Position numbers and translations under genes: made by a program. Of a stretch of 64,000 bases of DNA, positions 30,200-40,970 are shown one piece after another. The notes beneath the pieces were generated by a model that did not search any database, had not been told where the DNA came from, and saw only the letters and a list, made by a program, of their open reading frames with translations. Origin of the DNA: Leptobrachium leishanense. Its lineage: Eukaryota; Chordata; Amphibia; Anura; Megophryidae. Numbering within the stretch: position 1 is the first letter of the stretch; the number at the start of each line of letters is the position of its first letter. Location of the stretch: NCBI GenBank assembly GCA_009667805.1, contig CM019063.1, positions 56,652,881-56,716,880 of the forward strand, read 5' to 3'.

Positions 30200-30958
30200 T
30201 GTTGCACATTTGCTAAAAGTATGGTCAATAATTCCAAATGTGCGAAGGAGCGGGCTGGGTGAAACCAGAAGTGTTTTTATTTAACAGTTTTCTGCAATGA
30301 CACACAGCATGGCTTTTCAGTTCTGGTAGGATTGCAACTGAATAATTTGGTTCCTTATACACTAATATGCATTTAGATATATAACAGTAACATTCAGCTA
30401 TGCAGGTCCTTATAGAAAATAAACAATTAAACATGTACAGATATGTAATTACTCAATCTATATTATAGTAGGCTAATGGTGCAATATAATCAATACAATA
30501 ACATTAGATCTTATAGTCCACATTCCCTGAATGCTGGTGCCATATGACACATCAGCACAACCCACTGACAACTGTATAGTGTCTTATCTAGTTACCCAAC
30601 AGTAGCAACAGCCTTTTCTAACTACTGGGATGTGAATTGAATCACTTTTGCCCTGTTTATACCCCTGGATATGCTCCCTCTTACCTGTAATGACACAAAG
30701 CATGTTTTTTCCGTTCTGGTAGGATTGCATCTGAATAATTTGTTCCTACCAGGAACAAAAGTTCTGCTCTTTGGTTCCCCCTGCTCAGGAAGCATCTTAG
30801 ATAAACACGTGCTCATCATTCAGGATTTTCACTCTGCTGCCATCTACTGGTGGTTTAATAGAAATGCCATTAGTTTACTTCATAATGTAACATTTATTAT
30901 TGTATGTTTATGGGGTATCTGATTTATTTTAATGGGGTACCTGATTTTGAAATACCTT
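30200..30958. repeat. Insertion in L2 containing a direct repeat
   Basis: This block is absent from the L2 at 7330. It contains two similar 60-bp words: 30296-30355 (cagttctggtaggattgcaa then ctgaataatttggttcc) and 30693-30752 (the same with a few changes), about 397 bp apart. They could be LTR pieces or monomers of an unknown element. There is no open frame of interest. Confidence 0.55.
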
Positions 30959-31428
30959 ACACTAGGAGTAGGTCACTGTTTGACCTTAGGGAGCCAGCTG
31001 GGGTGTATTTAGTCATAAGTGAGGACAGGTAGTGGGGAGCTGAGTTAGTGAGAGCTTTGTAGCTCAGGGTAAGGATTTTGAATTTAATTCTGCAGTGGAT
31101 GGGGAGCCAGTGAAGGGACTCGCAGAGGGGAGCGGCAGAGACAGAGCGACTGGTGAGTTGGATGAGCCTGGCAGAGGCATTCAGAATGAATTGTAGGGGG
31201 AAAGGCGGGAGAGAGGGAGGCCAACTAGAAGATTATTACAATAGTCAAGTCGGGAGATTACAGGGGCGTGGATGAGCTGCTTTGTGGTGTCAAAGGTAAG
31301 AGATTACCGAATTCTGGAAATATTGCGTAGTTGGTTGCAGCAGGAGGAGGAAAGAGACTTGATGTGGGGATGAAGGAAAGAGCAGAGTCAAGTGTAACTC
31401 CGAGACAGCGAACCTGGTTTGATGGGGA

Positions 31429-31665
31429 GATAGTAATACTCTCTGTAAAGATTAACCATTACTGCTCTATGGGACAATTTTGCTGCTGCCGAAGATCACT
31501 GAATTGTGGAGATCTGCGACGAACTGTCAATTTGCTGTCAATTCGGCAGTATTTGGTGAATTGACAGCTTTCTAAATAGACGTACTGACACGAAATTGAA
31601 CCATATGGGGAAATTCATCGTTTGGTGCAATTCGGTGGCAAGTTCGACGCTCTTTGAATAACCCT
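31429..31665 (+). mobile_element. MITE-A copy in three pieces, third piece
   Basis: Resumes at gattaaccattactgctcta and ends tctttgaataaccct, the MITE-A right end. It completes the copy begun at 28280. Confidence 0.75.
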
Positions 31666-32346
31666 TTATATATATGTTTTTAATGAGTGGTCCGCCGTTG
31701 AGTATAGAATGTGAAAATGACCCAAAACTGAGATATATTTGCGTCGTATACATGTCTTAATTTACATGTAAAATAGAGTGTGCAGCTGCAGCTGGTGTGA
31801 GCGATTTAGCAGTTAATTTATGTACCGTCATATTGAGTATGTGGGTATTTTTTTTCTTATCACACGCAATGCTTTTTACTCTAATTAAATCTCTTTATTG
31901 GTGCAGCATGAAGATAAAAGGTTCTGCTGCATTTTCATTATAAAGTCAGTTCACAGAAGCATCACAAGATTCAGAAGAAGTGGGACATTCACAATTAGGA
32001 TAAAATTTATTTTTAAAAGAAAAAAATTCTCTGATTTCGAAAGAGAGCTAGTTGACCAATCCATTCTACCCACTTAATGATCAGACATCATTCCCGCTCT
32101 ACATTATATTATTTCTTTTTGTACTCAGCAAAGGCTTTTATCTCTTACATGGATTTTAACTCTTCACAGAGTATTCCTTGCATCCCTCGTACACGCTAAT
32201 ATTGTGTTTAACCTTAGACTTAATGGACCTGTCCACATATCAGAATACTATAAAAAATATTAATAATTGAATGTGAATTTAAATTGATTATATTTAACAA
32301 ATTACAAATAGTGAGCATCTATAAAACTGAGTCATGACCTGACATT
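31666..32346. other. Gene-free spacer, nothing recognised
   Basis: AT-rich DNA without a supported gene or repeat. Confidence 0.5.
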
Positions 32347-33046
32347 AAGGGGATTAATCGGAGAGCACCAAATGTCGCCGACGTTCATGTGCTCTCTTAT
32401 TCCTCACACTTCCCCGCACTTCAGGGAATGTTGAATTCTCAGCAGCGTCCCCAGAGTGCAAGGAAAACCTGCCGCAAACCCGCTGCAAACCCACCAGAAC
32501 TGCCGCAAAAAACATGCAGAACACGTCAGGAAAAGCTGCCGAGCCATCGATCACAGCGCAGACCAGCCGCCAGAAAAGTCGACAAGCTGACGAACAGGGT
32601 AAAAAAAAACCAAAATGTTATTGAAAATGTCAAAATTGAAACGCTGTTTGCAAAAAACTACTGAATGAAAATGCCTGGAATTTACATAGAAGATCCTATG
32701 GATGATAATAAAAAGGTCTGTGACAGAAAAAAGAAAAACAGCTTTTAAAAAAAGGGGGGAAAAAATTGCAGAAAAAAATCCCCAAAAAATCCTAAAGAGA
32801 TCCTACAAAATCAATAAAGAGACTTTTTGCTGCAGGTTAAAATAATAAATAGTTTATTAAATATTGCATAAAATAGTAATATTTTTAACTTTGAAGCCTA
32901 TGGTTTTCGCCTGAATAAACCTGCTGAATTGAAACCACCGAACAGCAGGGCATTTCTCTGACTTTTTTCTGCTGTTTGGTGTCTGTGATTAGATTAACCA
33001 TTGCTTCTCTATGAGGGATCTCATTGTCGTCAAACAGGCACTGTAC
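32347..33046 (+). mobile_element. MITE-A copy, 3' end cut by a SINE
   Basis: Starts aggggattaatcggagagcac and follows the family to ctgtac at 33046, where the SINE A-tail (as a T run) begins. The right end of the MITE is not found beyond the SINE; a retroelement fragment follows instead. The junction therefore includes a deletion or rearrangement. Confidence 0.8.
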
Positions 33047-33251
33047 TTTTTTTTTTTTTTTAAAGGATTTTACCAGGAAGGATACATTGAGATTTCTCTC
33101 GTTTTCAAGTATGTCCTGGGTGGTGAATATGTACCGTTAGGTGTCTTGCCCAAGGACACTTACTGGAGAGGTTGCTCGCTGGCATCGAACACATGACTCC
33201 ACCGGCTCTCTCCATGCAGAGCAGTGACATTACCTCTACTCCACCCAGCCC
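33047..33251 (-). mobile_element. tRNA-like SINE copy 2 with poly-A tail
   Basis: On the minus strand: head ggctgggtggagtagag at 33251, degenerate B box, the gcaagacacctaacggtac body and an A tail of about 15 (T run at 33048-33062). The SINE lies exactly at the boundary between MITE-A and the Gmr1-like element, with no visible target duplication. Confidence 0.8.
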
Positions 33252-34147
33252 ATTATTGGGGAGCCCTTTAGCTGAATAGCAGTGGATATCATAGGGCCCC
33301 TTGCCCGTCCCAGTGCCACAGGGAAAAAATACATACTCACGGTGGTGGACTATGCCACCCGGTACCCCAAAGCCATCCCCCTGGCCAATACCCAGGCTGA
33401 CACCATTGCCGATGCCCTGCTACGGGTCTTCACCCGAGTAGGGTTCCCCAAGGAGATACTGTCTGACCAAGGGTCCCAGTTCACCGCTGAGCTGACGCAG
33501 CAGCTCTGGCGGGTCTGCGGCATCAAGGCCCTCCACAGTGCCCCTTACCACCCTCAGACCAATGGGCTGTGCGAGAAGTTCAATGGGACCCTAAAACAGT
33601 TACTTCGAGCCTTCTCTCAAGACCGGAAGGATTGGGAGAAGTATCTACCCCACCTATTATTTGCCTATCGAGAGGTACCCCAAGAGTCCACAGGGTTTTC
33701 CCCCTTTGAGTTACTTTATGGGCGCAGGGTTAGGGGACCCTTAGATTTAGTAAGAGCCCACTGGGAGGGAAGCGACGAGCAGGAGGTACTCCCGGTCCTA
33801 AGTTATTTCAGGCAGCCTGGCAGGGCCCCTACCAGGTGGTAGACCGGTTGGGCGATAACACCTACGTGGTTGTCAGTTGTGCCGACACAAGGGTCCGGGG
33901 GACGTTCCATGTGAACATGATCAAGGCGTACCATGAACGGGCTGAGGCTGTGGCTGCCATATGTGCTCCTGCTACAGAGGAAGCCGAACCTATTGCCCTG
34001 CTAGAGCTTCCTGGAACACATAATCCCAATGGGGGTGGAAGTCATCCAGTTAGGAGAGGGGTTGGGCTCCCGGGAAAGGGCACAAGTCTGGAAGGTACTC
34101 CAGGACAGACGGGATATGTTTTCAACGATCCCGGGGTACACTCGTAA
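33252..34147 (+). pseudogene. Gmr1-like gypsy element: integrase core and GPY/F module
   Basis: The sequence opens inside the integrase (PIIGEPFS, a stop, then AVDIIGPL). The catalytic triad is visible: the aspartate of MDIIGPL at 33285, the aspartate of SDQGSQF at 33465 and the glutamate of NGLCEKFNG at 33573. The last two are separated by 35 residues, giving D,D35E. The frame shifts near 33836, after which a GPY/F-type segment (YVVVSCADTRVRGTFHVNM) is read. The N-terminal zinc finger and everything upstream, including any 5' LTR, gag and protease, are missing. Integrases insert the cDNA. This copy is dead. Confidence 0.88.
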
Positions 34148-35470
34148 GGCAGTACACAAGGTGGAAACCCCCGGGCAGAAACCATTAAGGCAACCCGCCT
34201 ACCGACTCCCTGAGGCCGTACGGGAAGGGATGCGGGCTGAGATCAGGGAGATGCTCGAACTTGGGGTGATCGAACCCTCTGCCAGCCCGTGGGCCTCTCC
34301 GGTGGTGTTGGTACCCAAGCGTGATGGCACCAGCCATTTCTGTGTCGATTATAGGCGGTTGAATGACTGCACCACTCCTGACGCCTACCCCATGCCCCGC
34401 GTAGATGAACTGCTAGACAGAATATCCCAGGGGCATTTCCTGACCACCATAGATCTATGCAAGGGCTACTGGCAGATCCCCCTGGAGGAGGAGGCAGTTC
34501 TGAAGTCGGCCTTCATCACCCCGTTCGGCCTATACCAGTTTAGGGTAATGCCGTTCGGGATGAAGAATGCTCCGACTACCTTCCAGCGCTTGATAGATCA
34601 CCTCCTCGATGGTCTAAAAGACTTTGCCTGTGCATACCTGGATGACATTGCAATATACAGTCAGACCTGGGAGGAACACCTCTGCCACCTGGGGGTAGTG
34701 TTGGATAGGATACGGGCTGCCAACTTGACCCTGAAGCCAGACAAATGTAGGATCAGGTTGTCCAAGATGCAGTACCTAGGGCACAGGGTGGGGTGTGGGA
34801 AACAAAAACCAGAGCCCGCTAAGATTGAGGCCATCCTAGATTGGCCAACCCCCCGGACCAAGACCCAGGTCCTTGCCTTCTTAGGGACAGCGGGGTACTA
34901 CCGCAAATTCGTGCCCCATTACAGTGACCTTGCCAAACCCTTAACAGACCTGACCAAAAAGACCCTCCCTCGCCAAGTCCTGTGGTCTCTGGAGTGTGAG
35001 GCCACCTTTAAGCAGCTCAAAGTGGCACTAACCCAAGCCCCCATCCTAGCAGCACCAGATCACAGCAAGCGTTTTGTCATCCACACAGATGCCTCCATGT
35101 TTGGACTGGGAGCTATGCTAAGCCAAGTGGGATACGACGGAGAAGAGCACCCGGTGGAGTACATTAAACGAAAGCTCCTACCGTGCGAAGTGGGATTCGC
35201 GGCCATCGAAAAAGAGTGTCTGGCCTTGGTTTGGGCCCTAAAGAAATTTCAGCCATATGTCTACGGGCGATCGTTCACCGTGATGACCGACCACAACCCC
35301 CTGATCTGGCTCAACAGGTTGGCTGGGGAAAACGGCCGATTGCTCCGCTGGAGCCTGGCCCTACAACTTTACAATCCAGTACCGGCCAGGCCCTCAAAAT
35401 GGAAACGCCGATGGATTATCCCGGCAAACAGCCCTGGAGCCTTGATCCCACTTTCTTTTCCCAACAACCC
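34022..35470 (+). pseudogene. Gmr1-like gypsy element: reverse transcriptase and RNase H
   Basis: Directly downstream of the integrase a third frame encodes a gypsy reverse transcriptase: LPEAVREGMRAEIREMLELG, then ASPVVLVPKRDG, TTIDLCKGYWQIPL (motif A), MPFGMKNAPTTFQ (motif B) and AYLDDIAIYS (motif C, YLDD at about 34635). The RNase H follows, with HTDASMFGLGAML and the EKECLAL and MTDHNPLIWL blocks. It is cut at about 35385, where unrelated 3' sequence begins. The frame stays open to 35867 only by chance. The order integrase then reverse transcriptase is the reverse of the usual Ty3/gypsy order and matches the Gmr1 group. Confidence 0.88.
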
Positions 35471-35528
35471 CGAGTCAACCCATTGGGGTCCAACTGGGGC
35501 CATCGGACTCCTTTGGGGAGGGGAGATA

Positions 35529-36058
35529 TGTCATGGAACTGACGTAGCGATCCCCGCGTCAAACCCCAAGACTTATTTCCATGGCGAAAACCCCAAAAGA
35601 CATAGACATTTGCTTTGGGGAAGACCTTATGTTCATTTATATTCTGTGGTTTTAAATGTATTGTTGTCGCGGAACCCCTTGCTCAGAGACTGTATTAACC
35701 CCTCGCTCCTCTGCTATTCCCCTCAGTTAAGCTATTTGTCTGTTAGTGTTTTAAAGTGGTGTTTTTGTGACCCCCCCCCCCTATATCAGCACGTAATCAA
35801 AATGCCTTTAAGCCTTATGCTCACTGTGTTATCAGACACCAGGGCTAGCCTGGGATTGAAAGCATGAGCTGGGTTTGAAACCCCAGCCAATCACCATCCA
35901 AGGAGCTAGAAGTGCCAACCAATGTAATGGTAATGGTATAGAAACCATAGTAATGGTTTCTTGTATACTTGTGTCATTATACACCGTTATAATGAGTGGA
36001 TGACGCAGTTTCCTCGGAACAGAATGACACAAGTATCTTTCCTTGGGGGCTTATTACA
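35529..36058 (+). repeat. Probable 3' LTR of the Gmr1-like element
   Basis: A purine-rich tract (tttggggaggggagata) precedes TGTCATGGAACTGACG, as expected for a polypurine tract followed by a gypsy LTR start. The right limit is guessed at TTATTACA (36058). No 5' partner is in the window. Confidence 0.5.
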
Positions 36059-36387
36059 ATATTGACGTAGTTAGAAGACTGTTGATCGGTGTTTTTCTGG
36101 TGCATTGTCCCTAATGCCATGTTGATATCATTCTGGAGCATTATTTGCGTTTAGAGGCCAGTGTCTCCATGGGAAGCCAAGATGGCCACCAGACTAGTAG
36201 TTCAAACTTGAGGATGCCGATGAGCAGCTGGAAGGTTACGTCTGGAACTCTGACAAGAAGGAAGGAAGTGGGTCATCCCAAATCCTCTTTTCTTTGCTGC
36301 TCACTTAGTTTAGTGTTACCTCTTAAATGTATTGTTTTGTAATTTATCATTGATTATTTTATCAATTTGCTTATATACATATGTTGT
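36059..36387. other. Gene-free spacer, nothing recognised
   Basis: No supported gene. The last 8 bases (36380-36387, TATGTTGT) are the left target-site duplication of the SINE. Confidence 0.5.
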
Positions 36388-36592
36388 TGTTTTTTTGAGA
36401 AATTATTTTACCAGGAAGGATACATTGAGATTTCTCTCATTTTCAAGTATGTCCTGGTGGGCAAATATGTACCGTTAGGTGTCTTGCCCAAGGAGACTTA
36501 CTGGAGAGGAGCTCTGGCCTGGATTTGAACCTGTGTCTCCACAGTCTCCACGGTTATAGAGCAGTGATGTGACCTCTACTTCACCCAGTCGG
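36388..36592 (-). mobile_element. tRNA-like SINE copy 3, exact TSD
   Basis: Flanked by TATGTTGT at 36380-36387 and 36593-36600, so this copy defines the element: about 205 bp from the A tail (T run at 36390) to the head at 36592. Minus-strand B-box-like text aggttcaaatccaggcc is present. The exact duplication and A tail show RNA-mediated insertion by LINE machinery. Confidence 0.88.
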
Positions 36593-37217
36593 TATGTTGT
36601 ATTTGATTTCTCCTTGCCTCACTCGGTTCACGTTGAATTCTGTAGCCTTCAAAAGCGACTTGGGTGAAGGTCAGCATCCAAGCTGCCCAAAAAACATTGT
36701 TATTTTTTAAAACATACCCAAAGAAAGTTATGGGAGCTGACAGCCCTAAGGTCAGCAGGCATAATTTGTTTCAATGTACTATGTGTTGCTGTGTAACATA
36801 AGCAAAACTATTGTATACATTGAAGGTTTTATCAGGTGCCAAGTTCTTCTGAGTTTTGCTGAGTAAGAAAGATTTTGCTCATTGAAACAGCTCGATTGCA
36901 GAAAGTATGGGCCCAGTGGGACCTTCATTTACCTGATAACAAGCCGTGCCGAGTTAATTACAGCCAAATGAGAGAGAGCAGACTTCCTCATTGGATGTTA
37001 AAAGGAAAAAGACCATAGCTGTGTATTTTGAAAATTCTATTGATCCTCGTGATGTGTATTGGCAGAAAAAGGGACCACAGGTTCAGCACAGCCAGGACAG
37101 TCAAGTCATTTGTGCGGTTTTATTATTTTTTAAAGTGTTTGGCTTTATACTTGTGCGAGTTAAGTAACCTTCCCATCATTGCATCAGTGATATCTTACAA
37201 CACACGCACAAACACAC
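36593..37217. other. Gene-free spacer, nothing recognised
   Basis: Unassigned, apparently single-copy sequence. Confidence 0.5.
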
Positions 37218-37296
37218 TCGGGGTTATTCAGAGAGATCCGAAAAGTCACGGCACGTTCGGTGACTTCACACTTTGGGGCGAGTCGGCGATTCCTAG
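37218..37296 (+). mobile_element. MITE-A left tip
   Basis: The text ggggttattcagagagatcc followed by gcacgttcggtgact is the family's left hairpin, ending at gcgattcctag where a hAT-like sequence starts. Confidence 0.75.
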
Positions 37297-37800
37297 TTAG
37301 GAATGAGCTGAACACTCCCCGAGTTCGGTTCAAGCCCGAACCTGAACTTCCCATTTGTTCGGGACCGAACCCGAACCCGAACCCCCATGCAAGTCAATGG
37401 GGCTGAAAATTCGGTTTTTTGGAGTGCCCTCCAAGAGGGCATATATGCTACATATTTGCCATAAAAGGTGTATGGGGGTCCGGGTAGTGCCCTGGGGGAC
37501 AGGAAACAAGGACAAAAAGTTAAAAGAAAAACGTTTTAAGGCACAGTGAGTTTTCCATGAAATAAGGGGTAAAAATAAAAACGAAAAATTCCTTCAAATA
37601 TCGTGCCTAGGAAGTCCCCATAACCTGCCCGTGAAGTGGCGGATTTCTAGGATGTATAGAAATATGTAAAAACTAAAAAATGACATTTTAAGTGACGGTA
37701 AATGCTTTTCCTTTAATCTATCCATAAACAACTGCTTGGGGCGGCAGTCTGTTTGAAAAGAGGAGACATTTTCGGACACGCAGAAAAAGTTTACTGATTT
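37297..37800 (+). repeat. hAT-like repeat plus dispersed block
   Basis: It starts ttaggaatgagctgaacac with gaacccgaaccc words, and 37300-37530 is the inverse of 13560-13757. From 37634 it continues as the block shared with 17008-17170. The right terminus was not identified. The hexamer gaaccc repeats may have mutated from a simple tract. Confidence 0.6.
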
Positions 37801-37958
37801 TTTGGCGGTGAAAAGCAGGAGAATGGAAACTTCTAGACCAAAAAGCCGATTTGGAAAGTGAGATAAATGGGAGAATTTTTCTGGTTCGGCTATTTTGACC
37901 TAGAATTTTCCATTCTCCAGTCATTCTCCTGAGTTTCACCTTTCTCTGAATAACCCTG
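37801..37958. mobile_element. MITE-B copy 2
   Basis: Lacks its left CAGGG tip and ends TCTGAATAACCCTG at 37958. Foldback of about 158 bp with gccgatttggaaagtgagat as one side of the interior. Confidence 0.8.
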
Positions 37959-37959
37959 T

Positions 37960-38562
37960 CAGGGTTATTCAGAGAGCGGTGAAGAGCAGGAGAATGATTG
38001 GAGAATGGAAAATTCTAGGTCAAAATAGCCAAACCAGAAAAATTCTCCCATTTAGGCTAGGGTCAGACTAGCGAATTTTTAACGTGCGTTTAGGCGCACT
38101 TAATCACGGCCACACTAGCAGCAAATGACGGGCAATGACGGCCAATATACGAAGTACGGTCACACGAAAGTCCGGCTGCGCAACGCAAGTGGAAAATGAA
38201 CGCATTTTTTCGAGAACGCAGAACCGCTAGTACGGACGTACAGAGTGCGCTGCGTCCACTAGCGGCGTGTGTGCGTGATTTGGAGACGTCAGACCCTGCT
38301 CATGTCCGGCCAACATAACGTCCAGACACCCAAAGTTTCCCGGTTTGCATCCGTAAAAAATCACGCACAAAAATGTATGAGCGTTTTTGAGCAATCCGTG
38401 AAAAAATACAGCAATGCGTTCGGACGCACTTTTTGACGGTCGCTGCGAAAAATGCGTTAGTCTGACCCTAGCCTTATCTCACTTTCCAAATCGGCTATTT
38501 GATCCAGATTGTTCTCTTTTCCTGCCATTCTCCTGGTTTTCACCTTTCTCTGAACAACCCTG
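37960..38562. mobile_element. MITE-B copy 3, split by Harbinger MITE
   Basis: Starts CAGGGTTATTCAGAGAGCGG one base after copy 2 and ends CTGAACAACCCTG. Its centre (tcccattta / ttatctcac) is occupied by the 419-bp Harbinger MITE; without it the copy is about 184 bp. Confidence 0.85.
38055..38473. mobile_element. PIF/Harbinger-type MITE (419 bp), exact TTA duplication
   Basis: Ends GGCTAGGGTCAGACTAGCG and GTTAGTCTGACCCTAGCC. TTA is duplicated exactly at 38052-38054 and 38474-38476. The uninterrupted version of the target (gtgagataaatgggag, reversed) is at 37857-37872 in the neighbouring MITE-B. The interior is CpG-rich (tacggacgtacagagtgcgc). Confidence 0.92.
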
Positions 38563-38733
38563 AGAGAGAGGTGAAAGCCAGGAGAACTGGCAAGAGAAGA
38601 GAACAATCTAGACCAAATAGCCGATTTGGAAAGTGAGTTAAATGGGAGAATTTTTCTGGTTTGGCTATTTTGACCTAGAATTTTCACTTCTCCAGTTATT
38701 CTCCTGCTTTTCACCGCTCTCTGAATAACCCTG
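38563..38733. mobile_element. MITE-B copy 4
   Basis: Follows copy 3 without a gap, lacks the CAGGGTTATTC tip and ends CTGAATAACCCTG. Three MITE-B copies therefore stand in tandem from 37801 to 38733, which suggests insertion at or into a terminus, or duplication. Confidence 0.8.
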
Positions 38734-38984
38734 TGAATGTTTAATCCCGAGGTGAAAAATAACATTGCTTTAGCATTTTTTCAAACACCAGTTAAATGCA
38801 GCATATTAGGGTGTTTTAGGGAAATTAATTCTCAAATCTCAATCAGAAGCAGACACCAGACACCACCCCACCCTCAGTATATTGTACAATGTATCAAATT
38901 GATTACCAGACTAAAAACACCTGGTGTTATGCCCGTTTGTGAACAGAGGTCATTTAGAGTTGATAATCTTTCCACGTACACATT

Positions 38985-39910
38985 AGTTTTTAATTCAATA
39001 TCTAATAAACCGTTGTTTATAATATTCTGCAGTAAAGAGTCTCTTTATTTCTCGATTTTTTAGTATTTTTTTAAGCATTTTCTATACTTTTCAAAATTTC
39101 CTTTTTTTTTCGATCCTGAACCAAACAGTTTGCCGAACTTGTGGTGTATTCAGCAAACACCGCAGGGCCCCCGTAATGCAGCGAAAACTCGCAGCAAACC
39201 TGCAGAACACTCGCCGACACTCACTGAAAACCTGCAGAAACCGCTGCAAAAACCAAGCGAACACGCCGGAAAAATCTGAGCAGCCACTGATCACAGCGCA
39301 GAGCAGCCGCCGGAAAAAGCCGACATGCAGACGAACGGGGTGAAAAAAACCAAAACAGTTTGCATGAAAGTTTGAAATTTGAAACACTGTTTGCAAATAA
39401 ACTACTGAACGAAAATGTCTGAAATTTACTCATAAGATCCAATGAATGATAATAAAAAGGGCTGTTACAGAAAAAGGAAAAAACTATTTAAAAAAAAATA
39501 AATGTTTGACAAAAAATCCCCAAAAATGCCTAAAAGATCCTAAGAAAAATCTAAAAATAAAGACACTTTTTACTGCAGAATAAAATAGTAAATGGTTTAT
39601 TAGATATTGATTTAAAACTGGAATATTTTTAACATTGAAGCCTATGGGATTCGCCTGATTAAACCTGACAAATGAAACCACCGAACGGCAGGGCATTTCA
39701 CTGACATTCCGCAGCTGTTCGGTGTCTGTGAATAGACGAAGCATTGCTTCTCTATGGGGGATTTCACTGCCCTCGAACAGGCACCGTATGCCAGAATTTG
39801 GCGTATTGCCTGCTCTCTGAATAGCCGAATGGCGCCGAAATGTCACTGTTCGCTGAAATTCTGTGTCCGGTTACATTTCGGCGACATTTCAAATGTCTCT
39901 GAATAACCCC
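38985..39910 (+). mobile_element. MITE-A copy with an inverted fragment at its left
   Basis: 38985-39096 is the middle of MITE-A in reverse orientation (aaaccgttgtttataatatt, ctgcagtaaagagtctcttt). From about 39097 a forward copy runs to gtctctgaataacccc. The left tip of the forward copy is missing, so two copies recombined or one was truncated. Confidence 0.8.
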
Positions 39911-40011
39911 CAATTGAATGGATTTCTAGACCAAACACAGATAGTTGTGTACACCAGGATCACTGAAGGAATTTTTGCAACTAGGAAAATTACTTGTTTT
40001 TGAAAAAAATA

Positions 40012-40432
40012 CAGGGTTATTCAAAGAGATCCGAATTGCTGGAGAAAGGTAACCGAACGCTGAAAATCAGAATTCGGTTACCTTTCTTGACCATTCGGCT
40101 ATTCAGAGAGCAGGCAATTCGCCAAATCTTGGCGAATTGCCTGCACATACGGTGCCTGTTCGGTGCCTGTTCGAGGGCAGTGAAATCCCCATAGAGAAGC
40201 AATGCTTCGTCTATTCAGAGAACACAAACCAGCAGTGAAAAGTTGCCGAATTGCCCTGCTATTCAGTGTTTTCATTCGCCAGGTTTATTCAGGCGAGTCC
40301 CATAGGCTTCAATGTTAAAAATATTCCCGTTTTAATTCAATATCTAATAAACCGTTTATTATAATATTCTGCAGTAAAGAGTCTCTTTATTGTTAGATTT
40401 TTTAGGATATTTTAAGCATTTTTCGAGAAGAA
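40012..40432 (-). mobile_element. MITE-A, right-end half with TA flank
   Basis: CAGGGTTATTCAAAGAGATCC at 40012 is preceded by TA. The next part is the family's right hairpin (ggtaaccgaacgc / gaattcggttacc) and then the interior, cut at tttttcgaga. Confidence 0.85.
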
Positions 40433-40970
40433 GCGGCGGATCGAGCCACCCTTTTCACTTCGGGATGAGAGGAGAGCATGGGATTTTTAGGGGAGGTGGT
40501 TTTGTTTTGGAGCGGGATTTTGCAGAATCATTCAACACCAGCTTTTAGGAAATGTTGAAATTCTTCATTTTGCATCCCGACGGTAACGTGCGCCAGCACC
40601 TTGTCATACCTCACTTATCAAGACGGCAAAAATAGATTGCGTCTTCTATACATAACATGGGGAGCGCAAAGTACAGTAAGCTCATGCAAGCAGAGAGGCG
40701 CAAGCTGATTTCACCCCAGTGTGGCGTCAAGATCATAATATTGATGCCAGCTGATAAAATTACTTATGCTAACGCTTACATGTCACGACGCTGCATTAGC
40801 ACCAACTATGGAATAGATCCCTAGGTCCTCAATGTGTGTCACGTTGCAGATACATTTTGTATATAAGGTTTATAATGTGTAGTTAGGGGATTGCAGAGCA
40901 GAGGTCATGACCTACACCAAGCATGGTCATGGAGGATCAAAAGCACTGTATCGATTTCTATAGGGGTTAT
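40433..40970. other. Gene-free spacer with a decayed GGGCC foldback fragment
   Basis: 40560-40826 contains gcgcaaagtacagtaagc and ttagcaccaactatgg, both words of the GGGCC foldback family at 28738, but no termini survive. No gene. Confidence 0.55.

Larger units (their letters stand above)
29704..31428 (-). mobile_element. 5'-truncated L2 LINE, minus strand, itself interrupted
   Basis: At 29704 the minus-strand 3' tail (ttattattatactttattta) and cattccgcagcgctgaac match the L2 end. The segment from 30960 to 31428 corresponds to the C-terminal third of the reverse transcriptase of the copy at 6830-7310, in reverse. The truncation point is at aacctggtttgatgggg. A foreign block of about 755 bp splits it at about 30200-30958. 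A 21-bp VNTR lies in the 3' region (29900-30025). It inserted into MITE-A. Confidence 0.85.
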
